From assembly GCA_963707665.1 (NCBI GenBank), contig CAVPQU010000007.1, forward strand, positions 1-64,000: 64,000 bases of DNA. The letters are read 5' to 3'. Every line of letters starts with the position of its first letter. Position 1 is the stretch's first letter. A program made the translations under genes and the position numbers. The DNA is from DATJCV01 sp963707665. Lineage in GTDB: Bacteria; Pseudomonadota; Gammaproteobacteria; Burkholderiales; Burkholderiaceae_D. This document shows, piece after piece, positions 36,467-48,763 of the stretch. The notes beneath the pieces were generated by a model. The model saw only the letters and a list, made by a program, of their open reading frames with translations, did no database searches and had not been told where the DNA came from.

Positions 36467-37324
36467 ATGGCAACTGAACTGGCTGTTGAGGGCGCGCATC
36501 AGGCTGCGGCACACGCACCGACCTCCTCCGAATACATCATCCACCACCTCACGCACTTTTCCACGGTGCCGCAAACCAAGATCGTCGATTTTTCGGTGAT
36601 CAACATGGATACGCTGTTCTGGTCGATCCTGGTTGGCGTGATCGGCTCGTTCGTCATGTGGATGGTGGCGCGCCGCGCCACATCCGGCGTGCCGGGCCGC
36701 TTCCAAAGCTTCATCGAGCTGATCGTCGAAATGGTGGAAGACCAGTCCAAGGCCATCGTGCATGGCGACCGCCGTTTCATCGCGCCGATGGCGCTGACCG
36801 TGTTCATCTGGGTGATTCTGATGAACTCGATGGACTTCCTGCCGGTCGACATGGTTTCCAGCATCCTGGGTTGGGTTGGCCTCGGACACGCGGTGCCATA
36901 CCAGCGCATCGTCCCCACCGCCGATCTGAACGGTACCCTCGGCCTGTCGCTCGGCGTGTTCGCGCTGATGATTTACTACAACCTCAAGATCAAGGGCGCC
37001 GGCGGCTTCGTGCACGAGCTGTTCTGTGCGCCATTCGGCGCCCACCCGGCGCTGTGGATTCCGAATCTGGCCCTGAACATCATCGAATTCGTCGCCAAGA
37101 CCGTGTCGCTGGCCATGCGACTGTTCGGCAACATGTATGCCGGCGAACTGATCTTCCTGTTGATCGCCTTGCTCGGTTCGACCGCCACCTGGTGGGGCTT
37201 CGGCATGCACGTGATGGCCGGCACCGTCTGGGCCATCTTCCACATCCTGATCGTCATCCTGCAAGCCTTCATTTTCATGATGCTGGCGCTGGTGTATGTC
37301 GGCCAGGCGCATGAAAGTCACTAA
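36467..37324 (+). CDS. atpB: ATP synthase Fo subunit a
   Basis: The membrane subunit that forms the two proton half-channels against the c-ring. It has 285 residues with about six membrane segments. The essential Arg lies in KTVSLAMRLFGNMYAGE at about residue 225, followed by the C-terminal half-channel helix. The His-rich N-terminus (EGAHQAAAHAPTSSEYIIHHLTHF) is common in betaproteobacteria. It follows atpI directly and is 97 bp before atpE. Confidence 0.97.
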   Translation: MATELAVEGAHQAAAHAPTSSEYIIHHLTHFSTVPQTKIVDFSVINMDTLFWSILVGVIGSFVMWMVARRATSGVPGRFQSFIELIVEMVEDQSKAIVHGDRRFIAPMALTVFIWVILMNSMDFLPVDMVSSILGWVGLGHAVPYQRIVPTADLNGTLGLSLGVFALMIYYNLKIKGAGGFVHELFCAPFGAHPALWIPNLALNIIEFVAKTVSLAMRLFGNMYAGELIFLLIALLGSTATWWGFGMHVMAGTVWAIFHILIVILQAFIFMMLALVYVGQAHESH

Positions 37325-37421
37325 GAACCTGGTTTTGGTATTGCTGTAATTGAGGCAGATTTACAGATTTGCAGTATTTTGGTTTCAACTTTTTTCGACT
37401 TTGACTATCTAAGGAGTTTTC

Positions 37422-37664
37422 ATGACTAACGTCGCTTTCGTTGCTTTGGCTTGTGGTTTGATCATCGGTTTGGGTGCTATCGGCGCCTGTATCGGCATCG
37501 GTATCATGGGCGGCAAATTCATCGAAGCTTCGGCGCGTCAGCCGGAACTGATGAACACCCTGCAAACCAAGATGTTCCTGCTGGCCGGCCTGATCGACGC
37601 GGCGTTCCTGATCGGTGTCGGTATCGCGATGATGTTTGCGTTCGCCAACCCGTTCGCAGGCTAA
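37422..37664 (+). CDS. atpE: ATP synthase Fo subunit c
   Basis: The proton-carrying ring subunit: 80 residues forming a two-helix hairpin. Helix 1 has the glycine pattern GLGAIGACIGIGIMGG, the polar loop is ARQPE, and helix 2 carries the ion-binding Asp59 in GLIDAAFLIGVG. Asp without the sodium-site residues indicates a proton-driven enzyme. A strong AAGGAG precedes the ATG. The 97-bp spacer before and 84-bp spacer after fit the extra expression this high-copy subunit needs. Confidence 0.97.
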   Translation: MTNVAFVALACGLIIGLGAIGACIGIGIMGGKFIEASARQPELMNTLQTKMFLLAGLIDAAFLIGVGIAMMFAFANPFAG

Positions 37665-37748
37665 TCCGACCTACCGCTGGTTCTCATGCCGCCGGCCTGA
37701 TTCGCAGAATCGGGTTCGGCGCACGTTATTTTTGAGAAGGAAATCACC

Positions 37749-38219
37749 GTGAACTTAAATGCAACATTGTTTGCGCAGTTCGTGGTCTTCTTCATCCTCG
37801 CGCTGTTCACGATGAAATTCATCTGGCCGCCGCTGATGAAGGCGCTGGATGAGCGCGCCCAGAAGATCACGGACGGCCTGGCCGCCGCCGATCGTGGCAA
37901 GGCCGAGATGGCCGCTGCCGAGAAACGCGTGCAAGTCGAACTGTCGGCCGCCCGCGATGAAGGCCAGAAGCGGATTGGCGACGCGGAACGGCGCGCGCTT
38001 GGCATTGTCGAAGATGCTAAGAAGACCGCTGCCGATGAGGCTGCCCGTATCGTCGCCGCTGCCCGCGAAGAAGCCGAGCAGCAAGTGACGCAGGCGCGTG
38101 AAGCTTTGCGTGCCGAGGTCGCGAGCCTCGCGGTAAAAGGCGCCGAGCAAATCCTGAAGCGCGAAGTCAATGCCGCGGCCCATGCTGATTTGCTGAACCA
38201 GTTGAAAACCGAGTTGTAA
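37749..38219 (+). CDS. atpF: ATP synthase Fo subunit b
   Basis: The peripheral stalk subunit: one N-terminal membrane helix (about residues 5-27, ATLFAQFVVFFILALFTMKFIW) and a long charged coiled coil to residue 156 that reaches the F1 head. The Ala/Glu/Lys-rich pattern of the helix is as expected. Start GTG or ATG ambiguity: the frame opens at GTG (GTGAACTTAAATGC) behind GAGAAGGAAATCACC, a good ribosome binding site. It is two bases before atpH. Confidence 0.95.
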   Translation: MNLNATLFAQFVVFFILALFTMKFIWPPLMKALDERAQKITDGLAAADRGKAEMAAAEKRVQVELSAARDEGQKRIGDAERRALGIVEDAKKTAADEAARIVAAAREEAEQQVTQAREALRAEVASLAVKGAEQILKREVNAAAHADLLNQLKTEL

Positions 38220-38221
38220 TC

Positions 38222-38755
38222 ATGGCCGAACTCGCAACGATTGCCCGTCCTTACGCCGAAGCGCTGTTCCGGGTTGCCCAGTCCGGCAATCTGGCGGCCT
38301 GGTCCGACCTGGTTTCCGAGATGACCCAGGTTGCCGCCAATCCGGATTTTCAGGCCTTGGCCACCAATCCAAAATTGTCGGAGCAGCAGGTGGTGGACAC
38401 CATGCTGGCGCTGCTGAAGTCGCCGGTTGGCGCCGAAGCGAAAAACCTGATCGCCATGCTGGTGGAGAACGGTCGCCTCGCCTTGCTGCCGGAAATCGGC
38501 GCGCAATTCCAGGCGTTGAAGAATGCCCAGGAAGGCGCGGCTGATGCCAGCATCACCAGCGCTTTTGCATTGTCGGACGCCCAGATCAGCGACTTGATCG
38601 CGGCGCTGGAGAAGAAATTCGGACGCAAGCTCAATCCCTCGGTAACGGTCGATCAGAATCTGATTGGCGGCGTGCGCGTGGTGGTCGGTGACGAAGTGCT
38701 GGATACGTCGGTGCGCGCCAAACTGCAACAAATGCACGTGGCGTTGACGGCCTAG
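38222..38755 (+). CDS. atpH: ATP synthase F1 subunit delta
   Basis: The 177-residue delta subunit that ties the peripheral stalk to the top of F1. The N-terminal helical bundle opens ELATIARPYAEALFRVAQSG. The C-terminal signature is LNPSVTVDQNLIGGVRVVVGDEVLDTSVRAKL. Its ATG follows the atpF stop by two bases and it ends 48 bp before atpA. Normal length, no defects. Confidence 0.95.
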   Translation: MAELATIARPYAEALFRVAQSGNLAAWSDLVSEMTQVAANPDFQALATNPKLSEQQVVDTMLALLKSPVGAEAKNLIAMLVENGRLALLPEIGAQFQALKNAQEGAADASITSAFALSDAQISDLIAALEKKFGRKLNPSVTVDQNLIGGVRVVVGDEVLDTSVRAKLQQMHVALTA

Positions 38756-38803
38756 GTCTTCGAGCCGGCCGGCCCAGAACAGAGAATACTTTTAGGAGTT
38801 AAC

Positions 38804-40339
<1,536 letters not shown>

Positions 40340-40365
40340 GCACGGCGCTAAAGGAGTAAAGCCTC

Positions 40366-41235
40366 ATGGCAGCGGGTAAAGAGATACGCGGCAAGATCAA
40401 GAGCGTAGAAAATACGAAGAAGATCACCAAGGCGATGGAAATGGTCGCCGCATCCAAAATGCGCAAGGCGCAGGACCGGATGCGTGCGGCCCGTCCGTAC
40501 AGCGACAAGATCCGCAATATCGCCTCGCATCTGGCACAGGCCAATCCGGAATATACCCATCCGTTTTTGATCAAGCAGGACAATGCCAAGACCGTTGGCT
40601 TTATCGTCGTCACCACCGACAAGGGTCTGTGCGGCGGCATGAACACCAACGTGCTGCGCCTGGTGACGTCCAAAGTGCGCGAGCTGGAAGGCGAGGGCAA
40701 CAAGATCGAGGCGGTCGCGATCGGCAACAAGGGCCTGGGCTTCCTGAACCGGATTGGCGCCAAGGTCGTGTCGCACGCGATCCAGTTGGGCGATACGCCG
40801 CATCTGGACAAGCTGATCGGGCCGGTCAAGGTATTGCTGGACGCCTACCAGGAAGGACGGCTGGACGCGGTCTATCTGGTGTACACCAAATTCATCAATA
40901 CGATGAAGCAGGAACCGATGATGGAGCAACTGCTGCCGCTGGCGGAACATCGCATGCAGGCAGACAAGGAGCACCATTCGTGGGACTACATCTACGAGCC
41001 GGATGCCCAGACCGTGATCGATGAGCTGTTGGTGCGCTACGTCGAGGCATTGATCTACCAGGCGGTGGCGGAAAATCTGGCGTCCGAGCAATCGGCGCGG
41101 ATGGTGGCGATGAAGTCCGCTTCCGACAACGCCGGCAACGTGATTGACGAGCTGAAGCTGGTCTATAACAAGACGCGCCAGGCAGCGATCACCAAGGAAT
41201 TGTCCGAGATCGTGGCGGGTGCGGCTGCCGTTTAA
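40366..41235 (+). CDS. atpG: ATP synthase F1 subunit gamma
   Basis: The rotating central shaft. Of 289 residues, two long helices at the ends form the coiled coil: N-terminal AAGKEIRGKIKSVENTKKITKAMEMVAASKM and C-terminal NKTRQAAITKELSEIVAGAAAV. The conserved TTDKGLCGGMNTN occurs near residues 84-96. It is 26 bp after atpA. The 135-bp gap to atpD is longer than the others but holds no gene. Confidence 0.97.
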   Translation: MAAGKEIRGKIKSVENTKKITKAMEMVAASKMRKAQDRMRAARPYSDKIRNIASHLAQANPEYTHPFLIKQDNAKTVGFIVVTTDKGLCGGMNTNVLRLVTSKVRELEGEGNKIEAVAIGNKGLGFLNRIGAKVVSHAIQLGDTPHLDKLIGPVKVLLDAYQEGRLDAVYLVYTKFINTMKQEPMMEQLLPLAEHRMQADKEHHSWDYIYEPDAQTVIDELLVRYVEALIYQAVAENLASEQSARMVAMKSASDNAGNVIDELKLVYNKTRQAAITKELSEIVAGAAAV

Positions 41236-41370
41236 GCGCATTGGGAAGACAGTCAGGGGCAGGCGGTACGTTGCCCCGGCTGATCGGGCGAAATGGATTG
41301 ATTGGTTTTGCTAGCGCAACCATGCGATGCGACCAAACCAGAATTTAAATTAACTATTGAAGGAACGAAA

Positions 41371-42771
<1,401 letters not shown>

Positions 42772-42870
42772 CGGCGGCAACACACCGGTCGGCGCGCACG
42801 GTTGCCGGTTGCCCGGGAAGAACCGGCAATCGGCGCTCGCGGCGACCGGGAAAAAGCTTAAGGGTTTTAT

Positions 42871-43293
42871 ATGGCAAACACACTCCACGTTGACGTGGTT
42901 TCCGCCGAAGCGGAAATTTTTTCCGGTGAGGCCGAGTTCGTCGTGCTGCCGGGTGAAGCCGGGGAACTCGGTATCTATCCGCGCCATACACCGCTGATCA
43001 CGCGCATCCGCCCAGGCGCGGTGCGCATCAAGGTACCGGGGAAGGCGAACGAGGAATTCGTGTTCGTCGCCGGCGGCTTGCTGGAAGTGCAGCCGGACGC
43101 AGTGACCGTGCTGGCCGATACCGCGATTCGTGGCACCGATCTGGACGAGGCGAAGGCACTGGAAGCCAAGAAACAGGCGGAAGAAGCACTGGTCAATCGC
43201 GAATCGAAGATCGACTACGCGGCGGCGCAAGCCGAACTGGCGGTAGCGATCGCGCAATTGGCGGCAATTCAGAAGCTGCGCCAAAAGCGCTGA
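42871..43293 (+). CDS. atpC: ATP synthase F1 subunit epsilon
   Basis: A 140-residue subunit that binds gamma and can inhibit hydrolysis. The N-terminal beta-sandwich (LHVDVVSAEAEIFSGEAEFVVLPGEAGELGIYPRHTPLI) is followed by two C-terminal helices from about residue 88. It is the last gene of the operon, with a terminator 25 bp further on. Normal length. Confidence 0.96.
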   Translation: MANTLHVDVVSAEAEIFSGEAEFVVLPGEAGELGIYPRHTPLITRIRPGAVRIKVPGKANEEFVFVAGGLLEVQPDAVTVLADTAIRGTDLDEAKALEAKKQAEEALVNRESKIDYAAAQAELAVAIAQLAAIQKLRQKR

Positions 43294-43314
43294 TCTTGTC
43301 CTACGCGTAACATC

Positions 43315-43339
43315 AAAAGCAGCTTCGGCTGCTTTTTTT
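43315..43339 (+). terminator. rho-independent terminator of the atp operon
   Basis: Stem AGCAGC / GCTGCT closed by a stable TTCG tetraloop, flanked by A and seven T residues, just after the atpC stop. Confidence 0.93.
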
Positions 43340-43387
43340 GTTTTATTGGCCGGCGATGGGGTCGAGATGCACAGCGTGCCGACGTTG

Positions 43388-44938
43388 CTACGGCGGCTGA
43401 AATGACCTCTCAATCCGACCGTGCGCGAGCCGCACGCGTGCCGTATCCGCCTTGGCCTCTGTCGGCCAGTGGCGCTGGATGATTTGCGCCAGCTTGTCGA
43501 AGCCCGGGCCAATGGCTTCGTTGGGCACGCAGCGTAACCCAGTATCAGGCCGCGCCGGCTGCCCGCCGGTCGCATGTAATAGCGCGACAATGGCCGGGCG
43601 ATGATGCCTTCGGCCTGGGCGGTCGCGACTGATGGCGACGTCATCGCAGTCATCCGGCGCCCCCAGGGTCAGATGCAGGCCGGCGTCGTCGCCGGAGACG
43701 CTCAATCGGTCGCCGAAGTTGCGCTTGATCGCTTGCTGCAACAGCTGCAGGCGTTCGCGTACAGCACCCGCATGCGCCGGATGTGCGACGCGAAGTGCCC
43801 CTCGGACATGAAGTCCGCCAGCACCGCCGGCTGAAAAGCTGACCTTCGCGATACAGCTCCGACAGGCCGGTGGCAAACGGTGCGGCAAGTGCTTGCGGCA
43901 CGACCAGGTAGCCGATCCGCAAGCCCGGGAACAGCGTCTTGCTGAAGGAACCGAGATAGATCACCCGGTCGTAATGATCCAGTCCCTGCAGCGACGCCAG
44001 CGGCCGGCTGCCGTAGCGGAATTCGCTGTCGTAGTCGTCCTCGATGATCCACACGTTGTGGGCGGACGCGTATTCCAGCAGCATGCGCCGGCGCGAGAGG
44101 CTCATCACCAGGCCGAGCGGATATTGATGCGACGGCGTGACGAAGATGAAGCGCGGCGGCTGGCGCAGATCGTTGGCGCGCAGGCTGATGCCTTCGTCGT
44201 CGACCGCGATCGGCACCGGCTTCAGATCGACGATTGCAGGACGCTGCGCGCGCCCCAATAGCACGGCTCCTCGACCCAGGCACGATCGCCGGCATCGGCC
44301 AGCAGACGCACCGCCAGGTCGATCGACTGATGGATGCCGGTGGTGATCAAGATCTGTTCGGCGTGCAGTTCACCGAGCGCGCGACGCGCAGATAGTCCGC
44401 CACCGCCTCGCGCAGCGGCAAATATCCGCCACCGTGTCCGTAGGTCAGCAGTTCGGCCCGCGAACGCTGCCAGTACTTGTTCTGCAGCCGGCTCCAGACC
44501 TTGTTGGGAAAGCGCGTCACGTCGGGCACGCCGGGCATGAAGGCGCCCCACTGCAGCATATAGGCGCCGGCTCCCTCCACCAGCGCGGCGCCGCGCGCCG
44601 ACAGCCCGAGCTTGCTGCTGGTATTAATTTCGGCGGCGTCGCCACGAGCCACTTCGGGAATGTCGTTCGGCACGGTGTCGGCGACGAAGGTGCCGGCCCC
44701 GGTGCGCGTCTCCAGGTAGCCCTCGGCCACCAACTGCTCGTAGACCTAGGTCACCGTATTGCGCGACATGTTCAACTCGCGCGCCGAGGTCGCGGGACGA
44801 CGGCAATTGCAGACCCACCGGCAGCACATGATCGAGAATGGCCTCGCGCACCACCTGATAAAGCTGGCGGTTGACCGGCTTGCCGGAGGCGCGATCGATG
44901 CGCTGCAGCAAGAAGTCGGAGAGTGTCGCGATTCGCAT
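43388..44938 (-). pseudogene. MocR/GabR-type regulator, broken by many frameshifts
   Basis: Pieces in all three frames join into one MocR-family protein of about 500 residues. The N-terminal GntR-type winged helix (MRIATLSDFLLQRIDRASGKPVNRQLYQ, then ELNMSRNTVT and QLVAEGYLETRTGAGTFVADTVP) is followed by an aminotransferase-like domain with the PLP-lysine motif GSFSKTLFPGLRIGYLV. At least six single-base shifts interrupt it. Family residues stay intact between shifts, which argues for sequence errors. It is divergent from the gabT-like gene, and an inverted repeat lies between. Regulators of this class use PLP and often GABA as effectors, so control of the neighbouring GABA genes is likely. 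Confidence 0.8.
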
Positions 44939-44964
44939 AGTGGCACCATCGAATAAATCAAAGT

Positions 44965-44983
44965 GGACCTATTTTATAGGGCC
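44965..44983. promoter_or_regulatory. inverted repeat in the gabR-gabT divergent promoter
   Basis: CCTAT-TTT-ATAGG (44968-44980), extended by outer GG/CC pairs, sits in the 98-bp gap between the MocR-type gene and the aminotransferase gene. Flanking AAAGTGG and AAAGCGG add a direct repeat. It is the likely regulator operator. Confidence 0.5.
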
Positions 44984-45036
44984 AAAGCGGCAGTAGTATC
45001 AGTTATCGTATCCTTATCAGAGTAAAAAAAGACACC

Positions 45037-46309
45037 ATGACAAACGCCGACCTGCAACGCCGCAAAGAAGCCGCGACGCCGCGCGGCGTCGGCGTGATGT
45101 GCGATTTCTACGCTGCGCGCGCCGAGAACGCGGAGCTGTGGGACGTCGAGGGCCGCCGTTTCATCGACTTCGCCGCGGGCATCGCGGTGCTGCAACACCG
45201 GCCATCGCCATCCGAAGATCGTCGCCGCGATCCGCGACGCAGCTCGACAGCTTCACGCACACCGGCGTATCAGATCGTGCCGTACGCAGTCGTATGTCGA
45301 ACTCGCCGAGAAGATCAACCAGCGCGCGCCCGGCGACCATGCCGAAGAAGACGGCGTTCTTCACGACCGGCGCCGAAGCCGTCGAAAACGCGATCAAGAT
45401 CGCGCGCGCCGCGACCGGCCGTCCGGGCGTGATCGCCTTCACCGGCGGCTTCCACGGCCGCACGCTGATGGGCATGGCGCTGACCGGCAAGGTCGCGCCG
45501 TACAAGATCGGCTTCGGCCCGTTCCCGTCGCGACGTGTTCCACGCGCCGTTCCCGAATGCCGCTGCACGGCGTGAGCACGGCGGACTCGCTGAAGGCGAT
45601 CGAGCAGCTGTTCAAGGCCGACATCGATCCGAAGCGCGTCGCCGCGATCATCTTCGAACCGGTGCAGGGCGAAGGCGGCTTCAATCCGGCGCCGCCCGAG
45701 TTCGTGCGCGCGCTGCGCACGCTGTGCGACGAGCACGGCATCCTGCTGATCGCCGACGAAGTGCAGACCGGCTTCGCGCGCACCGGCAAGCTGTTCGCGA
45801 TGGAGCACTACGACGTGGTGCCGGATCTGATGACGATGGCGAAGAGCCTCGCGGGCGGCATGCCGCTGTCGGGCGTCGTCGGCCGCGCCGAGGTCATGGA
45901 TGCGCCGCGCCCGGCGGCCTCGGCGGCACGTATGCCGGCAATCCGCTGGCGGTCGCGGCGGCGCAGGCGGTGCTCGACATCATCGGGGAAGAGCGGCTGG
46001 TCGAGCGGGCGCACGTGCTCGGGACAGCGGCTGAAAGATCGCCTGAGCGAACTGCGCAAGGCGGTGCCGCAGATCGCCGACGTGCGCGGCCCGGGCGATG
46101 GTCGCGGTCGAGTTCTGAAGCCCGGCACGCGCGAAGCCGACGCGGAGTTCACGAAACGGGTGCAGACGCGCGCGCTGGCACGCGGCTTGCTCTTGCTGAG
46201 TTGCGGCGTGTACGGCAACGTGGTGCGCTTCCTGTTTCCGCTGACGATCTCCGACGTGCTCATGACGAAGCGTCTGGCGATCCTGGAAGCGGCGCTGCGC
46301 GGCAGCTGA
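45037..46309 (+). pseudogene. gabT: 4-aminobutyrate aminotransferase, broken by many frameshifts
   Basis: Transfers the amino group of GABA to 2-oxoglutarate, giving succinate semialdehyde. The pieces read in order: MTNADLQRRKEAATPRGVGVM, then NAENAELWDVEG-type core segments, TGAEAVENAIKIARAATGRPG, FTGGFHGRTLMGMALTGK, FEPVQGEGGFNP and DEVQTGFARTGKLFA. They continue through the PLP-lysine region TMAKSLAGGMPLSG to the normal C-terminus AILEAALRGS. Inferred extra bases lie near 45193, 45239, 45265, 45288, 45341, 45530 and 45561, with deletions near 45909 and 46096. Restoring them gives an uninterrupted class III aminotransferase of about 425 residues. Confidence 0.85.
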
Positions 46310-46361
46310 ATTCCTGATGCGGCAACGTACCGCGTACCGACAGAACCGGGGGAGACCAACA

Positions 46362-47468
46362 TTGAGACCTGCCGAACACCACCAAGCCGACACGCTGGTG
46401 CAATTTCCGCGGCGTGAAAGACCTACGACGGCGAAACGCTGGTCGTCAAACATCTCGATCTGGATATCTATCAGGGCGAATTCCTGACGCTGCTCGGGCC
46501 GTCCGGCTCGGGCAAGACGACCTGCCTGATGATGCTCGCGGGCTTCGAAGTTCCCGACCGGCGGCGAGATCTGGCTCGACGGCACGCTGCTCAACACGGT
46601 GCCGCCGCACAAGCGCAACATCGGCATGGTGTTTCAGAACTACGCGCTGTTTCCGCATCTGACGGTCGCGCAGAACGTCGCGTATCCGCTGACGGTGCGC
46701 AAGCATCGGCGCGAGAGCGCGCGCATCGCAGGTCAGCAACGCGCTCAAGATGGTGCGCATGGAGAGCTTCGCGAAGCGCTATCCGGCGCAGCTGTCCGGC
46801 GGCCAGCAGCAGCGCATCGCGCTCGCGCGCGCGCTGGTGTTCGAGCCGAAGCTCGTGCTGATGGACGAGCCGCTCGGCGCGCTCGACAAGCAGTTGCGCG
46901 AACACATGCAGATACGAACTTAAATCATTGCACGAGCAAGCTCGGCGTCACGTTCGTCTACGTCACGCACGATCAGGGCGAGGCGCTCACCATGTCCGAC
47001 CGCGTCGCCGTGTTCGACAAGGGCATCGTGCAGCAACTCGATACCGTCGGACCGTCTGTACGAATCGCCGTGCAACGAGTTCGTCGCGAACTTCATCGGC
47101 GACAGCAACAAGCTGCGCGGCACGATCGCGAATGTCGACGGCGAGCTATTGCGAGATCCATCTAGCGACGGCACGCGCTCGACCGGCCTCAATATCGGCG
47201 ACGCGCAGGCGGGCGCGCCGGCGATCGCGTGCATCCGGCCCGAGCGCATGAAGCTCGCAACGGCTCGGCGCGGCCGGCGCCAACGCGCTCACGGCGAAGC
47301 GCGCGGCCTGATCTATTTCGGCGACCACGTGCGCATGCGCTGCGGCTGTGCGCGAGCAGGACGAGTGCTTCGTCAAGGTGCCGCTCGGCACCGATGCTCG
47401 ACGCCTTCCGCCCGGCGCGCCGGTCGCGCTCGGAGTGCGCCCGAGCATCTGCGGTGCTCGAGGGCTGA
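46362..47468 (+). pseudogene. polyamine/GABA-type ABC transporter ATP-binding protein (PotA-like), frameshifted
   Basis: The ATPase of an importer of the spermidine/putrescine class. Visible parts across frames are Walker A GPSGSGKTT, the Q-loop region RNIGMVFQNYALFPHLTVAQNVAYPLTVRK, signature LSGGQQQR, Walker B LVLMDEPLGALDKQLRE and the H-loop FVYVTHDQGEAL. A TOBE-like C-terminal part ends at TGA 47466-47468. The start is uncertain (TTG at 46362 after GGGGGAG). Extra bases are evident near 46550, 46915, 46940 and 47050. Codon choice is richer in CTC and GCG than in the core genes outside this region. Confidence 0.75.
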
Positions 47469-47567
47469 ACGCGCCGAGCGCTGTGCGTCGTTTCGCAGGC
47501 ATGGCAATGCAGCACATAACAAGTCGCACTGTACCAACTGATGCAACCACAAAGGAGAGAACGCATC

Positions 47568-48618
47568 ATGAAGCAAGATCGGGAAATCGCGCTGCGCCAT
47601 CGCGTCGGCGCTGTCGCGCTCGCGTGCGGCGCCGCGCAGGTCAATGCGGCCGAACTGACGGTCGTCAACTTCGGCGGCGCGAACGGCAACGCGCAGAAGG
47701 TCGCGTTCAACCAGCCGTTCGAGAAGCAGACCGGCAACAAGGTCACGGCCGTCGAGTACAACGGCGAGCAGGCCAAGGTCAAGGCGATGGTCGAAGCCAA
47801 GCACGTGAACTGGGACGTGGTCGAAGTCGAATCGGGCGATCTCGGCCGCGGCTGCGACGAAGGCCTGTACGAGAAGCTCGACTGGTCGAAGATCGGCAAG
47901 AAAGCCGATCTCGATTCCCGAAGCGCCGCAGAATGCGGCGTCGGCTTCTTCGTGTGGTCGACGGCGCTCGCCTATAACGCCGACAAGCTGAAAACCGCGC
48001 CGACGGCTGGGCCGATTTCTGGGACGTGAAGAAATTCCCCGGCAAGCGCGGCATGCGCAAGGGCGCGCGCTACAACCTCGAATTCGCGCTGATGGCCGAC
48101 GGCGTGCCGCCGAAGGACGTCTACAAGGTGCTCGCCACCAAGGACGGCGACGACCGCGCGTTCAAGAAGCTCGACGAGCTGAAGCCGAACATCCAGTGGT
48201 GGGAAGCGGGCGCGCAGCCGCCGCAGTTTCTCGTCGCGGGCGACGTGGTGATGTCGACCGCGTATCAACGGCCGGATCGACGCGGCGCAGACGGAAGGCA
48301 AGAACCTGAAGGTGGTGTGGAACGGCAGCATCTACGACCTCGACTACTGGGCGATTCCGAAGGGCTCGCCGAACAAGGACGCTGGCCGAGAAGTACATCG
48401 CGTATTCGGTGTCGCCGAAGCCGCAGCAGGACTACGCCATCGAACATCGCCTACGGTCCGGTGAACAAGGCGCCATCAAGGCGCTCGACGCGAAGACGCT
48501 GGCGAATCTGCCGAACTCGCCGGCCAACGCGAAGAACGCGGTGCTGCAGAACCTGACGTTCTGGACCGATCATGGCGACGAGCTGGAGCAGCGGTTTACG
48601 TCGTGGGCTTCGAAGTAA
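47568..48618 (+). pseudogene. polyamine/GABA-type periplasmic binding protein (PotD-like), frameshifted
   Basis: The substrate-binding partner of the transporter, about 345 residues once frames are joined. A short signal-like N-terminus (ending VALACGAAQVNAAE) precedes LTVVNFGGANGNAQKVAFNQPFEKQTGNKV, then WDVVEVESGDL and WWEAGAQPPQFLVAGDVVMSTAY. The C-terminus is NLTFWTDHGDELEQRFTSWASK. AAAGGAGAG precedes the ATG. Several indels fall between 47.9 and 48.5 kb. The family binds putrescine, spermidine or related amines; GABA is suggested only by the flanking genes. Confidence 0.75.
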
Positions 48619-48763
48619 GTTAGAACTGCGTCGGCCGCTGCGCGGCCGGACTGAGGAGTTGTTCGCGCCGTCCGGCCGCTAGCGCCTACGCGATTTTCAT
48701 GCAGGTATTGTTCGACGCCGCGACCAGCGGCATCGTCGAGACTTCAGGTGTTGACATATCGAC

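Noticed and set aside
45037..46309. Programmed frameshifting in gabT
   Set aside because: Ten or more shifts of mixed sign with no slippery motif, and the same pattern in six neighbouring genes, cannot be programmed.
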